DNA of 64,000 nt from Streptomyces fumigatiscleroticus (GTDB taxonomy: Bacteria; Actinomycetota; Actinomycetes; Streptomycetales; Streptomycetaceae): positions 62,001-126,000 of the forward strand of contig NZ_BMQF01000016.1 of assembly GCF_014647975.1 (NCBI RefSeq). The letters run 5' to 3'. Numbering within the stretch: position 1 is the first letter of the stretch; every line of letters begins with the position of its first letter. Below the pieces are notes generated by a model. It was not told where the DNA came from. It saw only the letters and a list, made by a program, of their open reading frames with translations, and made no database searches. Below are positions 16,147 to 24,251 of this stretch, piece by piece. The position numbers were made by a program, and so were the translations under genes.

Positions 16147-16728
16147 CTACTGTCCCACCCGTCCGTCGATCCGCTCACGCAGGAAGTCGGCGTGGCCGTT
16201 GTGCCGGGCGTACTCCTCGATCATGTGCACCACGATCTCCCGCAGGGCGACCGGCTCGCCCTCGTGCGTTGTGGTGACGCCGAGGTCGGGCGCCTCGGCG
16301 ACCAGGCGTTCGGCGAACTCGACCTCCGCACGCCAGGTCGCCCAGGCCTCCGCGACGACCTCCGGGTCGGCCACCGCGCCGTCGAAGTCGGCGTCGGGGT
16401 CCTCGTCGGTGCGGTAGAGGCGGGGCACGTCCTGCCCGGCCATGACCCGGCGGAACCAGGTCCGTTCCACGCCCGCCAGATGACGCACCAGCCCCAGCAG
16501 CGACAGGTTCGACGGCGGCACCGAGCGGCGGGCCATGGCCTCGGCGTCCAGCCCGGCGCACTTCATCTCCAGCGTCAGCCGCTGGTCGCGCAGATATCCG
16601 GCGAGAGTCTCCCGCTCCCCCGCGGGAGTGCCGCCGCCCCGCGGATCGTCCTCGGGCCGGACGAACATGTCCCACCACCCGAACCTCCGCTCGGGCCGGT
16701 CCGCTTGCGCCTTCGTGTCGTCCGTCAT
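16147..16728 (-). CDS. DinB family protein (DUF664 type)
   Basis: 193 residues, four-helix DinB-like bundle. 'LRDQRLTLEMKCAGLDAEAM' and 'SLLGLVRHLAGVERTWFRR' are the DUF664 signature, and 'VVHMIEEYARHNGHADFLRE' carries the conserved histidine pair that with the His in 'VRHLAG' usually binds a metal. Some DinB proteins are mycothiol- or bacillithiol-dependent transferases; no substrate is known here. ATG 16728. Divergent from the sigma factor gene, 126 bp apart. Confidence 0.88.
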   Translation of the reverse strand: MTDDTKAQADRPERRFGWWDMFVRPEDDPRGGGTPAGERETLAGYLRDQRLTLEMKCAGLDAEAMARRSVPPSNLSLLGLVRHLAGVERTWFRRVMAGQDVPRLYRTDEDPDADFDGAVADPEVVAEAWATWRAEVEFAERLVAEAPDLGVTTTHEGEPVALREIVVHMIEEYARHNGHADFLRERIDGRVGQ

Positions 16729-16854
16729 GAGGGGCAGGATCCGCGGACGCCCGCCTTCTCGCCACCCTTTTTCCGCCGGACGCACACGGAACGGGCATGT
16801 GCGGCCCCGACCGGGGTAGCCGCAACCCAGGAAGGACCTTTGGGGAGACGTCCG

Positions 16855-17763
16855 ATGACTTTCGTGGGAGAGGGAATGGACACCGCCGTGATCCGGTCGG
16901 AGGCACAGGTCGTCGAGCAGGCCGCCGGCAGCAGGACGGGGGAGGACCCGCTGCCGGGAGTCGTGGACCCGCGTTCCGTGGCTCCGCGCGACGCACGGGA
17001 GCTGTCCCGCCAGTTCTTCCAGCGCCTGACGGAGCTCGAGGAGGGCACGCACGAGTACCAGTACGCGCGCAACACCCTGATCGAGATGAACATGTCGCTG
17101 GTGCGGTTCGCGGCCGGACGGTTCCGCGGCCGCGGGGACGACATGGAGGACATCGTCCAGACCGGCATGATCGGCCTGATCAAGGCCATCGACCGGTTCG
17201 AGCTGTCGCGGGAGGTGGAGTTCACCTCCTTCGCGCTGCCGTACATCGTCGGCGAGATCAAGCGGTTCTTCCGCGACACGACCTGGGCGGTGCACGTACC
17301 GCGGCGGCTCCAGGAGCTGCGCGTGGAGCTGGCCAAGGCGCGCGAGGAACTCTCCAGCCGGCTGGACCGCGATCCGACGGTCGCCGAGCTCGCCACGCTG
17401 ATGAACATCGGCGAGAACGAGGTGATCGAGGCTCAGATCGCCTCCAACGGTTACAACTCCGCGTCGCTGGACGCCGCGCTCACCGGTGACGGGCCGGAGG
17501 GCGGCGAGGCGGTGCTCGCCGACTTCATCGGCGTGGAGGAACACGGGCTGCGGCTGGTCGAGGACTTCCACTCGCTGGCCCCGCTCATGGCCGAGCTCAG
17601 CGAACGCGACCGGCGGATCCTCCATATGCGCTTCGTGGAGGAGGCCACCCAGGCCGAGATCGGCGAACAGCTCGGCTGCTCGCAGATGCATGTCTCCCGG
17701 CTGATCAAGCGGATCATCACCCGGCTCCGCGAGGGGATGCTGGGTGAGCTCGGCTGCGCCTGA
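16855..17763 (+). CDS. RNA polymerase sigma factor of the SigB/SigF stress family (SigL-like)
   Basis: 302 residues, group 3 sigma factor. Region 2 includes 'DIVQTGMIGLIKAIDRF' and 'FTSFALPYIVGEIKRFFRDT'; region 3 'VPRRLQELRVELAKAREEL'; region 4 helix-turn-helix 'TQAEIGEQLGCSQMHVSRLI'. Streptomyces has about nine such factors controlling osmotic stress and sporulation. Linkage to clpP3/clpP4/popR and to an RsbW-like kinase fits, from memory, the S. coelicolor sigL locus. ATG 16855 (GGGGAG 8 nt ahead) and ATG 16876 (GGGAG 5 nt ahead) are both credible starts. Confidence 0.9.
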   Translation: MTFVGEGMDTAVIRSEAQVVEQAAGSRTGEDPLPGVVDPRSVAPRDARELSRQFFQRLTELEEGTHEYQYARNTLIEMNMSLVRFAAGRFRGRGDDMEDIVQTGMIGLIKAIDRFELSREVEFTSFALPYIVGEIKRFFRDTTWAVHVPRRLQELRVELAKAREELSSRLDRDPTVAELATLMNIGENEVIEAQIASNGYNSASLDAALTGDGPEGGEAVLADFIGVEEHGLRLVEDFHSLAPLMAELSERDRRILHMRFVEEATQAEIGEQLGCSQMHVSRLIKRIITRLREGMLGELGCA

Positions 17764-17770
17764 GCCGAGG

Positions 17771-17833
17771 CGTCCCCTCGTGCTGCGGGGCCGCCCCACT
17801 TCCCGTGGGGCGGCCCCGCAGCACGAGGGGACG
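17771..17833. terminator. Perfect 29-bp bidirectional hairpin between convergent genes
   Basis: Bases 17771-17799 are the exact reverse complement of 17805-17833, separated by the 5-nt loop TTCCC. It starts 8 bp after the sigma factor stop and ends 30 bp before the stop of the convergent RsbW-like gene, so it can end transcription both ways. There is no T-run. Confidence 0.85.
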
Positions 17834-17863
17834 TGACCGTGCGGATCGTGTCCTCGGGCGCCG

Positions 17864-18322
17864 TCAGGCGTCGTTGCCGATCCTCATCACCGCGCGCACG
17901 CACTTGCCGACCGGGACCCGTTCGACGGTGATCCGCTCCGCCAGCGCGTGGACGATCTCCAGGCCGTGCTTGCCGATCCGCTGGGGATCGCGGGGGAAAC
18001 GGCGGGGCAGCGTGGCGCTGCTGTCGTAGACGGAGACCGTCACCGAGGCGTCCGTGCCCTCCAGCTCCAGGATGTACGGCCCGTCGCTGTGCCGGTCGGC
18101 GTTGGTGACCAGCTCGCTCACGACCAGGAGCACCGCGCCGTCGTCCCGGTCGCCGACCGCCGCGCACCACTCGGTCCTGAGCTGGTCCAGGAAGAGCGCG
18201 GCGAAGGCCCGCGCCTCGGCGATGCATCCCGGTTCGCCGGTGTAGTGTGCCGCCCGCCGTAGCGGTTCCACGGGCACGTCGAAACCAGTCGGTATCACTG
18301 CCCCGTCCAGGTGCTCGATCAT
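17864..18322 (-). CDS. RsbW-like anti-sigma factor / HATPase_c serine kinase
   Basis: 152 residues with a GHKL ATP-binding fold. N box 'VVSELVTNADRHS', G1-like 'SVYDSSATLP' and G2 'GKHGLEIVHALAERI' are recognisable. Streptomyces has many such proteins that bind SigB-family sigma factors or phosphorylate STAS antagonists. Being convergent with the sigma factor makes that factor a likely partner, but this is inference. ATG at 18322. The 18323-18647 stretch between it and the next gene is a divergent promoter region; no gene was seen in it. Confidence 0.88.
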   Translation of the reverse strand: MIEHLDGAVIPTGFDVPVEPLRRAAHYTGEPGCIAEARAFAALFLDQLRTEWCAAVGDRDDGAVLLVVSELVTNADRHSDGPYILELEGTDASVTVSVYDSSATLPRRFPRDPQRIGKHGLEIVHALAERITVERVPVGKCVRAVMRIGNDA

Positions 18323-18647
18323 GCGTTTCTCTCTCGGAAGCCGGACTGGCCGGACGCTGCTGCACCTGTCCCTCTACCCCGAGTTCCGCACCTCAGTCCC
18401 CACGACTTCTTCCGTGGGCATCGTCACCGCGCAACGGGGCATTCGGAAGGCATCGGCCCTGGTCGACGACGTCCGGGGCAGGACGGTCCAGGGGGCCGGT
18501 GCCCGGTGGGCGCGGCGCCCGGGCAGCCGTCGCCCCGGTAGGGCGCACACGCCGGCGAGGCGGGGAAGGACGCGCGATGAACAAGCCCCCGAGCCGCGCG
18601 GCGGAACGCGCGGGGACACGGCCGGGTGCCGCGCGGAGGGACGCGCC

Positions 18648-19232
18648 GTGCACGAGCCGATGACCGTACGGAGTCTGACCACCCGGCCGGTGGTGACGCT
18701 GGGCGGCGACGCCGTCGCGCAGGTGAAGGACACCGTCCTCGACGCCGGCGCCGGGCACGTCACCGGCTTCACCCTCAGCGGCCGGGGCCTGCTGTCCGGG
18801 GCGCTGAAGCGGGCGCTGCCCTGGCCGGCGGTGCACTCGCTGGGCCATGACGCCGTCATGATCCGGGACCTGCGGGACCTGACCCCGGCGGCCGTCGTGA
18901 TGGCGGGCGGGGAGGCTCTGCGGAGCCGGGTGCTGGGCGCGAGGGTGGTCACGGACGCGGGCACGGAGGTCGGCACGGTGCTCGACGTCGTGGTGGAGGG
19001 CGGCACCGGCGGCCGTGTCGTCGGCTTCCGGATCGCCGCGCGCAAGGCGTTCGTGCCGGGCTCCAGGCACCGGCGGCGCCGGGTCTACGTGCCGCGGGGC
19101 GAGACGCTCGACGTCTGCGGCCGGACCCTGGTGATCCCGGCGGAGACCGCGCGTCGGGCCGCCGAGGACCTTCGAGACCTCGCCGCCCGGCTCGGCGTCT
19201 CCCACGCCGCCCGGAAGGGCCCGCTGCCGTGA
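18648..19232 (+). CDS. PRC-barrel domain protein (two barrels)
   Basis: 194 residues with two PRC-barrel-like halves: 'TRPVVTLGGDAVAQVKDTVL' (residues ~10-30) and 'VLGARVVTDAGTEVGTVLDV' (~85-105). The PRC barrel is a small beta-barrel found in photosynthetic reaction centre H subunit and RimM; stand-alone actinobacterial copies are of unknown function and often stress-linked. GTG 18648 is chosen because GGAGGG sits 7 nt before it. A start at ATG 18660 is possible. It overlaps the next gene, so the two are translationally coupled. Confidence 0.8.
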   Translation: MHEPMTVRSLTTRPVVTLGGDAVAQVKDTVLDAGAGHVTGFTLSGRGLLSGALKRALPWPAVHSLGHDAVMIRDLRDLTPAAVVMAGGEALRSRVLGARVVTDAGTEVGTVLDVVVEGGTGGRVVGFRIAARKAFVPGSRHRRRRVYVPRGETLDVCGRTLVIPAETARRAAEDLRDLAARLGVSHAARKGPLP

Positions 19233-19651
19233 TGCTGTTCTCCCGGCTCGTGGGCCTGCCGGTGGTGTCCCTGGCCGGGGGCGCGGAGCTCGGCGTCGTG
19301 CGGTCGCCGGTCCTCGACGCCGGGTCCGGGCTCGTCACCCATCTCCGTATCCGCGGCAGGCTCCGGCCGGCCCGCAAGGAGACCGTGCTGGCCTGGGACG
19401 CGGTGCACGCGGTCGGCCCGGAGGCCGTGCTGGTGCGGTCGGCGGTCCGGTCGCCGGTGCCGCCGCCCCGGCTCGATGTGCTGGGCCGCAGGGTGCTGAC
19501 GGAGACGGGCGACGAGCGCGGCACGGTCCTGGACGTCGTCTTCGATCCGTCCACCGGCCGCGTCCTGGCGCTCTTCACCACCCACGGCGAGCTGCCCGCC
19601 CACCGCCTGCTGGGTCTCGGCGACTACGCCCTGGTGGTCCGGGCGGTCTGA
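19229..19651 (+). CDS. PRC-barrel domain protein
   Basis: 140 residues from GTG 19229, or 139 from ATG 19232, which overlaps the upstream TGA as TGATG. Two PRC-like strands sets are seen: 'VGLPVVSLAGGAELGVVRSP' and 'VLGRRVLTETGDERGTVLDV'. It is a shorter paralog of its neighbour at 18648 and likely works with it. Function unknown. No signal peptide or membrane helix. Confidence 0.8.
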   Translation: MMLFSRLVGLPVVSLAGGAELGVVRSPVLDAGSGLVTHLRIRGRLRPARKETVLAWDAVHAVGPEAVLVRSAVRSPVPPPRLDVLGRRVLTETGDERGTVLDVVFDPSTGRVLALFTTHGELPAHRLLGLGDYALVVRAV

Positions 19652-19735
19652 GGCCGGGCCCCGCCGGGCATGACCCGGCGACGCGGACGGCCCTGCCGGC
19701 GGGCGTCCCGGGCGGGGGCCGCATAGCGTGGCGGC

Positions 19736-21028
19736 GTGCGCGCGTCCGTCTCCTCCCGTCCGGCAGTCGCCCGCCACGGCTGGGTCGAGGCCCTGGTCAC
19801 GGTGGTGGCGGCGCTGGTGGTCATGGGCGTGGTCGCCGCGCTCGGACTGTGGGCGGCCGGTGCCGGGAACCTGCCCGACGGCGCCCTGCCCCGCGTCGTC
19901 GCGGCGGCCCTGGTCACCGCCGTCGGCGGCGCGATCGACGTCTCCGGCGACGCGGGAGGGCTCGCGGACACCAGCGCCGGACTGACCGTGATGCCGCTGT
20001 CCGTCACGCTCGCCGGGGCCCTGGTGCTGGCCCGGGGGTTCCTGCGGCCGCTGCGCCACCGGGCGGTGGCCGGTGGAGCGGAGCTGGCCGGCTGGGCCGC
20101 GAGGATCGCCGTGCTGTGGCTGCCGGCCCTGCTCGGCCTGGCCTTCACGGCCCGCCGGACGTTCGAGCTGTCCCTCGGCGACGGCACGCTGGACGACCTC
20201 GGCGACCTGTTCGGCGTCACCCCGAGGATCGGCTTCACCACCGATGTGCCGCTGACCGTGCTCTTCGGCCTGCTGTGGCTGGCGGGCGTGCTGGTGCTGG
20301 CCCTGTTGGTCGCGCCCGGCGCGCCGCTGCCGGGGCGGCTGCTGCGCTTCCAGGCGTCGGTGCGGCCCACGGCGTACGCCATGGTCGGTGCGCTGCTCGC
20401 CTGCGTCGTTCTGGGCGCCGTCGCCGGGCTGGTGGCCGCGGCGACGCGCGGGCATCCGGCCGACACCTTCGCCGTGCTGCTGCTGGGGCTGCCGAACCTG
20501 GCCTGGCTCGCGCTGACGGTCGGGCTCGGGGCGACCTGGAACGGCCGGGTCGAGGGGCCGTTCGGGCTGCCGATGCCGCAGGTGCTGGACGAGGTGCTGC
20601 GCACGCCGGACGTCTCGGCGCTCGGTCTGCGCACGCTCACCGAGCAGGACGGCCGCTGGTGGTGGCTGGTGGCCGTCGACGCGGTGCTGCTGCTGGCCGC
20701 CGCCTTCGTGCTGGCGGTGCGCTCACCGGCGCGGATGCGGGCCTGGCAGCATGCCGTGCACATGGCGGTCGGCCTCGTGCTCACGGTGCTCATGATCTGC
20801 CTGACCGGCCGCGTCCTCGCGCACTACGGCCTCTCCGTGCTCGGCATCGGCGACCTGGGCGGCGAACTGTCCGGGCAGCTGTACCTGCGTCCGCGGCTGT
20901 GGGGCGCGGTCGGTCTCGCCCTGGCGTGGGGCCTGGTCACCGGCTTCCTCGGCGCGCTGGCGGTGCGGCTGGTGGGGCGGGAGAGCCTTGAGAGGTTCAG
21001 ACGACGGGTACGACCAGGGCCGGGATGA
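19736..21028 (+). CDS. Streptophobe family integral membrane protein
   Basis: 430 residues, very hydrophobic, with about eight to ten predicted helices, e.g. 'ALVTVVAALVVMGVVAALGL', 'LAGALVLARGFL', 'LLWLAGVLVLALLVA', 'LLACVVLGAVAGLVAA' and 'LVLTVLMICLTG'. The Streptomyces-specific 'streptophobe' family has this layout: one copy of a glycine-rich loop after helix 1 ('GDAGGLADTSAGL') and 'DAGTLADLFGV'-like 'DGTLDDLGDLFGVTPRIG'. Function unknown. GTG start. Its 3' end overlaps the convergent gene at 20997 by 32 bp. Confidence 0.8.
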   Translation: MRASVSSRPAVARHGWVEALVTVVAALVVMGVVAALGLWAAGAGNLPDGALPRVVAAALVTAVGGAIDVSGDAGGLADTSAGLTVMPLSVTLAGALVLARGFLRPLRHRAVAGGAELAGWAARIAVLWLPALLGLAFTARRTFELSLGDGTLDDLGDLFGVTPRIGFTTDVPLTVLFGLLWLAGVLVLALLVAPGAPLPGRLLRFQASVRPTAYAMVGALLACVVLGAVAGLVAAATRGHPADTFAVLLLGLPNLAWLALTVGLGATWNGRVEGPFGLPMPQVLDEVLRTPDVSALGLRTLTEQDGRWWWLVAVDAVLLLAAAFVLAVRSPARMRAWQHAVHMAVGLVLTVLMICLTGRVLAHYGLSVLGIGDLGGELSGQLYLRPRLWGAVGLALAWGLVTGFLGALAVRLVGRESLERFRRRVRPGPG

Positions 21029-21407
21029 CCCGCTGCATGCGCAGGGCGTCCACGGACTCGGCCATCAGCTCGTACTCGGTGGTGTCGTCGCTGGTGGCGA
21101 TGCGTACCAGCCGCCCGGCGGCCAGCTCGTCGGCGACCCTCTCCTGCTGGGCGTCGTCGCCGCACCAGGCGCGCAGCACGGCGGGCACGTCGGGCACGGT
21201 GTCGGCGACCGGGACGAGCGCGCTCGGCGGGACGTGCGGGGTGCCGGGCTGCGGGTCGAGGCGCTCGGCGATCCAGGAGGCGCGGTCGCGCAGCCACCAC
21301 AGGGCGAGGGCCAGAGTGGGAGCCCGGTAGGTTCCCAGGGGTACGCCGATGCGCCGGCCGCCGCAGACACCGTACGCGGTGACATGGCACAGGAACTCGT
21401 CGTGCAC
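20997..21407 (-). CDS. Conserved Streptomyces protein of unknown function
   Basis: 136 residues, soluble. It has 'HDEFLCHVTAYGVCGGRRIG', 'ALALWWLRDRASWIAERLDP' and 'ERVADELAAGRLVRIATSDD'. No named domain recognised. GTG start with GGGGGAG about 6 nt upstream supports expression. Its end runs 32 bp into the 3' end of the convergent streptophobe gene. The 284 bp upstream (21408-21691) hold no further gene that I can see. Confidence 0.65.
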   Translation of the reverse strand: MHDEFLCHVTAYGVCGGRRIGVPLGTYRAPTLALALWWLRDRASWIAERLDPQPGTPHVPPSALVPVADTVPDVPAVLRAWCGDDAQQERVADELAAGRLVRIATSDDTTEYELMAESVDALRMQRVIPALVVPVV

Positions 21408-21691
21408 GCAGATCTCCCCCGCTGCTTCCTCGCCGGTGGGCAGGGCCTCGCTTTCCGTGCGGCTCAGGTTGCGGTGCGTGAGGGCACTGTCGCTGGATGT
21501 GAAGTGCCTCAGCAGTCGAGTATGTTCACGACTGAACCACTGTCACCATGGCTTTCCGGCCAGTCTCGGCCCGTTTTCACCCGTCCTTCTGGCCGAAAAC
21601 GCGCCCCACTTCCAACAGATGAGCGCGGGCGAACGTGCGAACGCCGCGCCCCGTCGGTGCCGGAGCGCGGCGCGATGTGCCGGAGGGGAGG

Positions 21692-22681
21692 CTACCGCTT
21701 GACGATCGCGTCGATGCGGGCGAGCTCGTCGGCGTCGAAGTCGAGATTGCGGGTGGCCGCCACGCTGTCCTCGAGCTGCCGCGGGCTGCTGGCGCCGACC
21801 AGGGCGGAGGTCACCCGGCCGCCGCGCAGCACCCAGGCCAGGGCGAGCTGGGCCAGGGACTGGCCGCGCGAGGCGGCGATCTCGTTCAGCGCGCGCAGCC
21901 GGTCCACGAGTTCGGCGGTGACCGCGTCGGAGTTCAGGAAGGGGCTGTCGCTCGCGGCCCGCGAGTCCTCCGGGATGCCGTCGAGGTAGCGGTCCGTCAG
22001 CAGGCCCTGCTCCAGCGGGGAGTAGGCGATGGAGCCGGCGCCCAGCTCGTCCAGGGCGTCCAGCAGGCCCTCCTCCGGGCGCCGGTCGAGCATCGAGTAG
22101 CGCGGCTGGTGGATGAGGAGCGGGGTGCCCAGCTCGCCCAGGATCCGGGCGGCCTCGCGGGTCTGCTCGGGCGTGTAGTTGGAGACGCCGACGTAGAGCG
22201 CCTTGCCCTGCTGTACCGCCGAGTGCAGGGCGCCCATCGTCTCCTCCAGGGGAGTCTCCGGGTCGGGGCGGTGCGAGTAGAAGATGTCGACGTGGTCCAG
22301 GCCCATCCGGCCCAGGCTCTGGTCGAGCGAGGACAGCAGGTACTTGCGCGAACCCCATTCGCCGTACGGGCCGGGCCACATCAGGTAGCCCGCCTTGGTG
22401 GAGATCACCAGCTCGTCGCGGTACGGCGCGAAGTCGGCCTTCAGGGCCGCGCCGAGGGCCGACTCGGCGGCGCCGGGCGGCGGGCCGTAGTTGTTGGCCA
22501 GGTCGAAGTGGGTGACCCCGAGATCGAAGGCGCGGCGCAGGATGGCGCGCTGCGTCTCGGCCGGGCGGTCCGGGCCGAAGTTGTGCCACAGGCCGAGCGA
22601 GAGCGCGGGGAGCTTCAGTCCGCTGCGTCCGGTGCGCCGGTAGGGCATGTCCGCGTAGCGGTCGGGGTGTGCGGTGTACAA
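21692..22681 (-). CDS. Aldo/keto reductase, YghZ/L-glyceraldehyde-3-phosphate reductase type
   Basis: 329 residues. Catalytic Asp and Tyr in 'THFDLANNYGPPPGAAE', Lys in 'VISTKAGYLMWPGPYGEWGS', His in 'IFYSHRPDPETPLEETM'. The 'YGPPPGSAE' and 'PYGEWGSRKYL' signatures mark the AKR14 (YghZ) group, which reduces L-glyceraldehyde 3-phosphate and methylglyoxal. TTG at 22681 is chosen because TGGAG lies 6 nt ahead and no better in-frame start has a ribosome site. Divergent from the LysR gene at 22788, which may control it. Confidence 0.9.
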   Translation of the reverse strand: MYTAHPDRYADMPYRRTGRSGLKLPALSLGLWHNFGPDRPAETQRAILRRAFDLGVTHFDLANNYGPPPGAAESALGAALKADFAPYRDELVISTKAGYLMWPGPYGEWGSRKYLLSSLDQSLGRMGLDHVDIFYSHRPDPETPLEETMGALHSAVQQGKALYVGVSNYTPEQTREAARILGELGTPLLIHQPRYSMLDRRPEEGLLDALDELGAGSIAYSPLEQGLLTDRYLDGIPEDSRAASDSPFLNSDAVTAELVDRLRALNEIAASRGQSLAQLALAWVLRGGRVTSALVGASSPRQLEDSVAATRNLDFDADELARIDAIVKR

Positions 22682-22753
22682 CGCGACTCCAGAGGGTTGA
22701 CAGGAACCTGAGCCCACTCTTTCGTGACCTGCGGGCAGTGGTCCAACAGGAGA

Positions 22754-22774
22754 ATCCGATGGAATTCAGCGGAT
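22754..22774. promoter_or_regulatory. Interrupted dyad, candidate LysR operator
   Basis: ATCCG-N11-CGGAT at 22754-22774, between the divergent aldo/keto reductase and LysR genes and 14 bp before the LysR start. LysR regulators typically bind such short interrupted dyads near their own promoter. Confidence 0.45.
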
Positions 22775-22787
22775 ACGCTTCTCAATC

Positions 22788-23708
22788 ATGGAACTGCGCC
22801 ACCTCCAGCACTTCGTCGCGGTCGCCGAGGACCAGCACTTCACCCGGGCGGCCGAGCGGCTGATGGTGTCCCAGTCGGGGCTGTCGGCCTCGATCCGGGC
22901 GCTGGAGCGGGAGCTCCAGACCCCGCTGTTCGTGCGGACCACCCGCCGGGTGACGCTCACCCCGGCCGGGCGGGCGCTGCTGGGCGAGGCGGAGCGGATC
23001 CTGGCCCAGGTGCGGACGGCGCACGAGGCGGTGGCGGCGGTGCAGGGGGTGCTGCGGGGAATGCTCGCGCTGGGCACCGAGCAGTGCATCGCCGGGGTGC
23101 ATGTGGCCCGGCTGCTCGCGGCGTTCCGGCACCGGTACCCCGACGTGGAGATCTGTCTGCGGCAGGCGGGCTCGGGCGCGCTGGCGGAGGAGGTCGCGGC
23201 CGGACGGCTGGACCTGGCGTTCGCGGTGCGCACCCGGAAGGACACCGACCAGCTGCGGTCGGTGCCGCTGACGAGCGAGCCGATGACGGTGCTGTGCCAC
23301 CGCAGCCACCGGCTCGCGACGGCCGGCGCGGCGGTCACGCCCCAGGACCTGGGCGGCGAGGTCTTCGTCGACTTCCATCCGGACTGGGGGCCGCGCCGCA
23401 CCACCGACGCGGCGTTCGCCGCCGCGGGCGTGCGGCGCGCCGTCGCGCTGGAGGTGAACGACGTGCACACGCTGCTGGACCTGGTGGACGAGAACCTCGG
23501 CATCGCCGTCGTCCCCCGCCACTTCCGGCACAAACGGGCCTCGCTGACCGCCCTGCCCGTGAAGGGCACCGGCGAGACGGTGTACGAGACGGTCGCCCTG
23601 CTGCCGCCCGACCGGGCCACCAGCCCGGCGGCAAGGGCCCTGATGGCCCTGCTGGACGCCGGAACGGCCGTCGCGGTGCCGGGCGGGGAGCCGCTTCCGG
23701 ACGCGTGA
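22788..23708 (+). CDS. LysR family transcriptional regulator
   Basis: 306 residues. N-terminal winged HTH 'MELRHLQHFVAVAEDQHFTR', 'RLMVSQSGLSASIRALEREL' followed by a periplasmic-binding-type effector domain ('LGTEQCIAGVHVARLLAAFR', 'DVEICLRQAGSGALAEEVAA'). ATG 22788. Transcribed away from the YghZ-type reductase, the classic layout for LysR control of a divergent target. The co-inducer is unknown. Confidence 0.92.
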   Translation: MELRHLQHFVAVAEDQHFTRAAERLMVSQSGLSASIRALERELQTPLFVRTTRRVTLTPAGRALLGEAERILAQVRTAHEAVAAVQGVLRGMLALGTEQCIAGVHVARLLAAFRHRYPDVEICLRQAGSGALAEEVAAGRLDLAFAVRTRKDTDQLRSVPLTSEPMTVLCHRSHRLATAGAAVTPQDLGGEVFVDFHPDWGPRRTTDAAFAAAGVRRAVALEVNDVHTLLDLVDENLGIAVVPRHFRHKRASLTALPVKGTGETVYETVALLPPDRATSPAARALMALLDAGTAVAVPGGEPLPDA

Positions 23709-23735
23709 CGGACGGCGATGCGCGATGGTGGACGT

Positions 23736-24251
23736 ATGCATGCTAAGGACATCCTCATCGACGGCTACGGCCGCATCCGGGAAGAGGTCCGGAGCGCCGT
23801 CGAGGGCCTCGGCCCCGACGACCTCGCCGCCCGCCCCGGCCCCGACGCCAACTCGGTCGCCTGGCTGGTCTGGCATCTGACCCGGGTCCAGGACGACCAC
23901 ATCGCGGACGCCTTCGGTCTGGACCAGGTGTGGCGGGCGCAGGGCTGGGAGAAGCGCTTCGGTCTCGACCTGCCGTCCGAGGACACGGGCTACGGCCACG
24001 GCTCCGAGCAGGTCGCCAAGGTACGGGTGGACTCCGCCGACCTGCTGACCGGCTACTACGACGCCGTGCACGAGCAGACCCTGAAGGCCCTGCGCGGCCT
24101 GGCCGACCAGGACCTGGACCACGTCGTGGACGAGAACTGGGACCCGCCGGTCACCCTCGCCGTGCGGCTGGTCAGCGTCCTGTCCGACGATCTCCAGCAC
24201 ATCGGACAGGCCGCCTATGTACGAGGGCTCCTTCAGAGCACGGACCGATAG
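23736..24251 (+). CDS. DinB family protein (probable mycothiol transferase type)
   Basis: 171 residues. 'ANSVAWLVWHLTRVQDDHIA' carries the W-H-L-x-R motif of the DUF664/mycothiol transferase group, and 'VLSDDLQHIGQAAYVRGL' supplies the C-terminal His of the three-His metal site. A second DinB protein lies at 16147 with a different sequence. ATG 23736. Its last 19 bp overlap the end of the convergent adenosine deaminase gene. Confidence 0.88.
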   Translation: MHAKDILIDGYGRIREEVRSAVEGLGPDDLAARPGPDANSVAWLVWHLTRVQDDHIADAFGLDQVWRAQGWEKRFGLDLPSEDTGYGHGSEQVAKVRVDSADLLTGYYDAVHEQTLKALRGLADQDLDHVVDENWDPPVTLAVRLVSVLSDDLQHIGQAAYVRGLLQSTDR

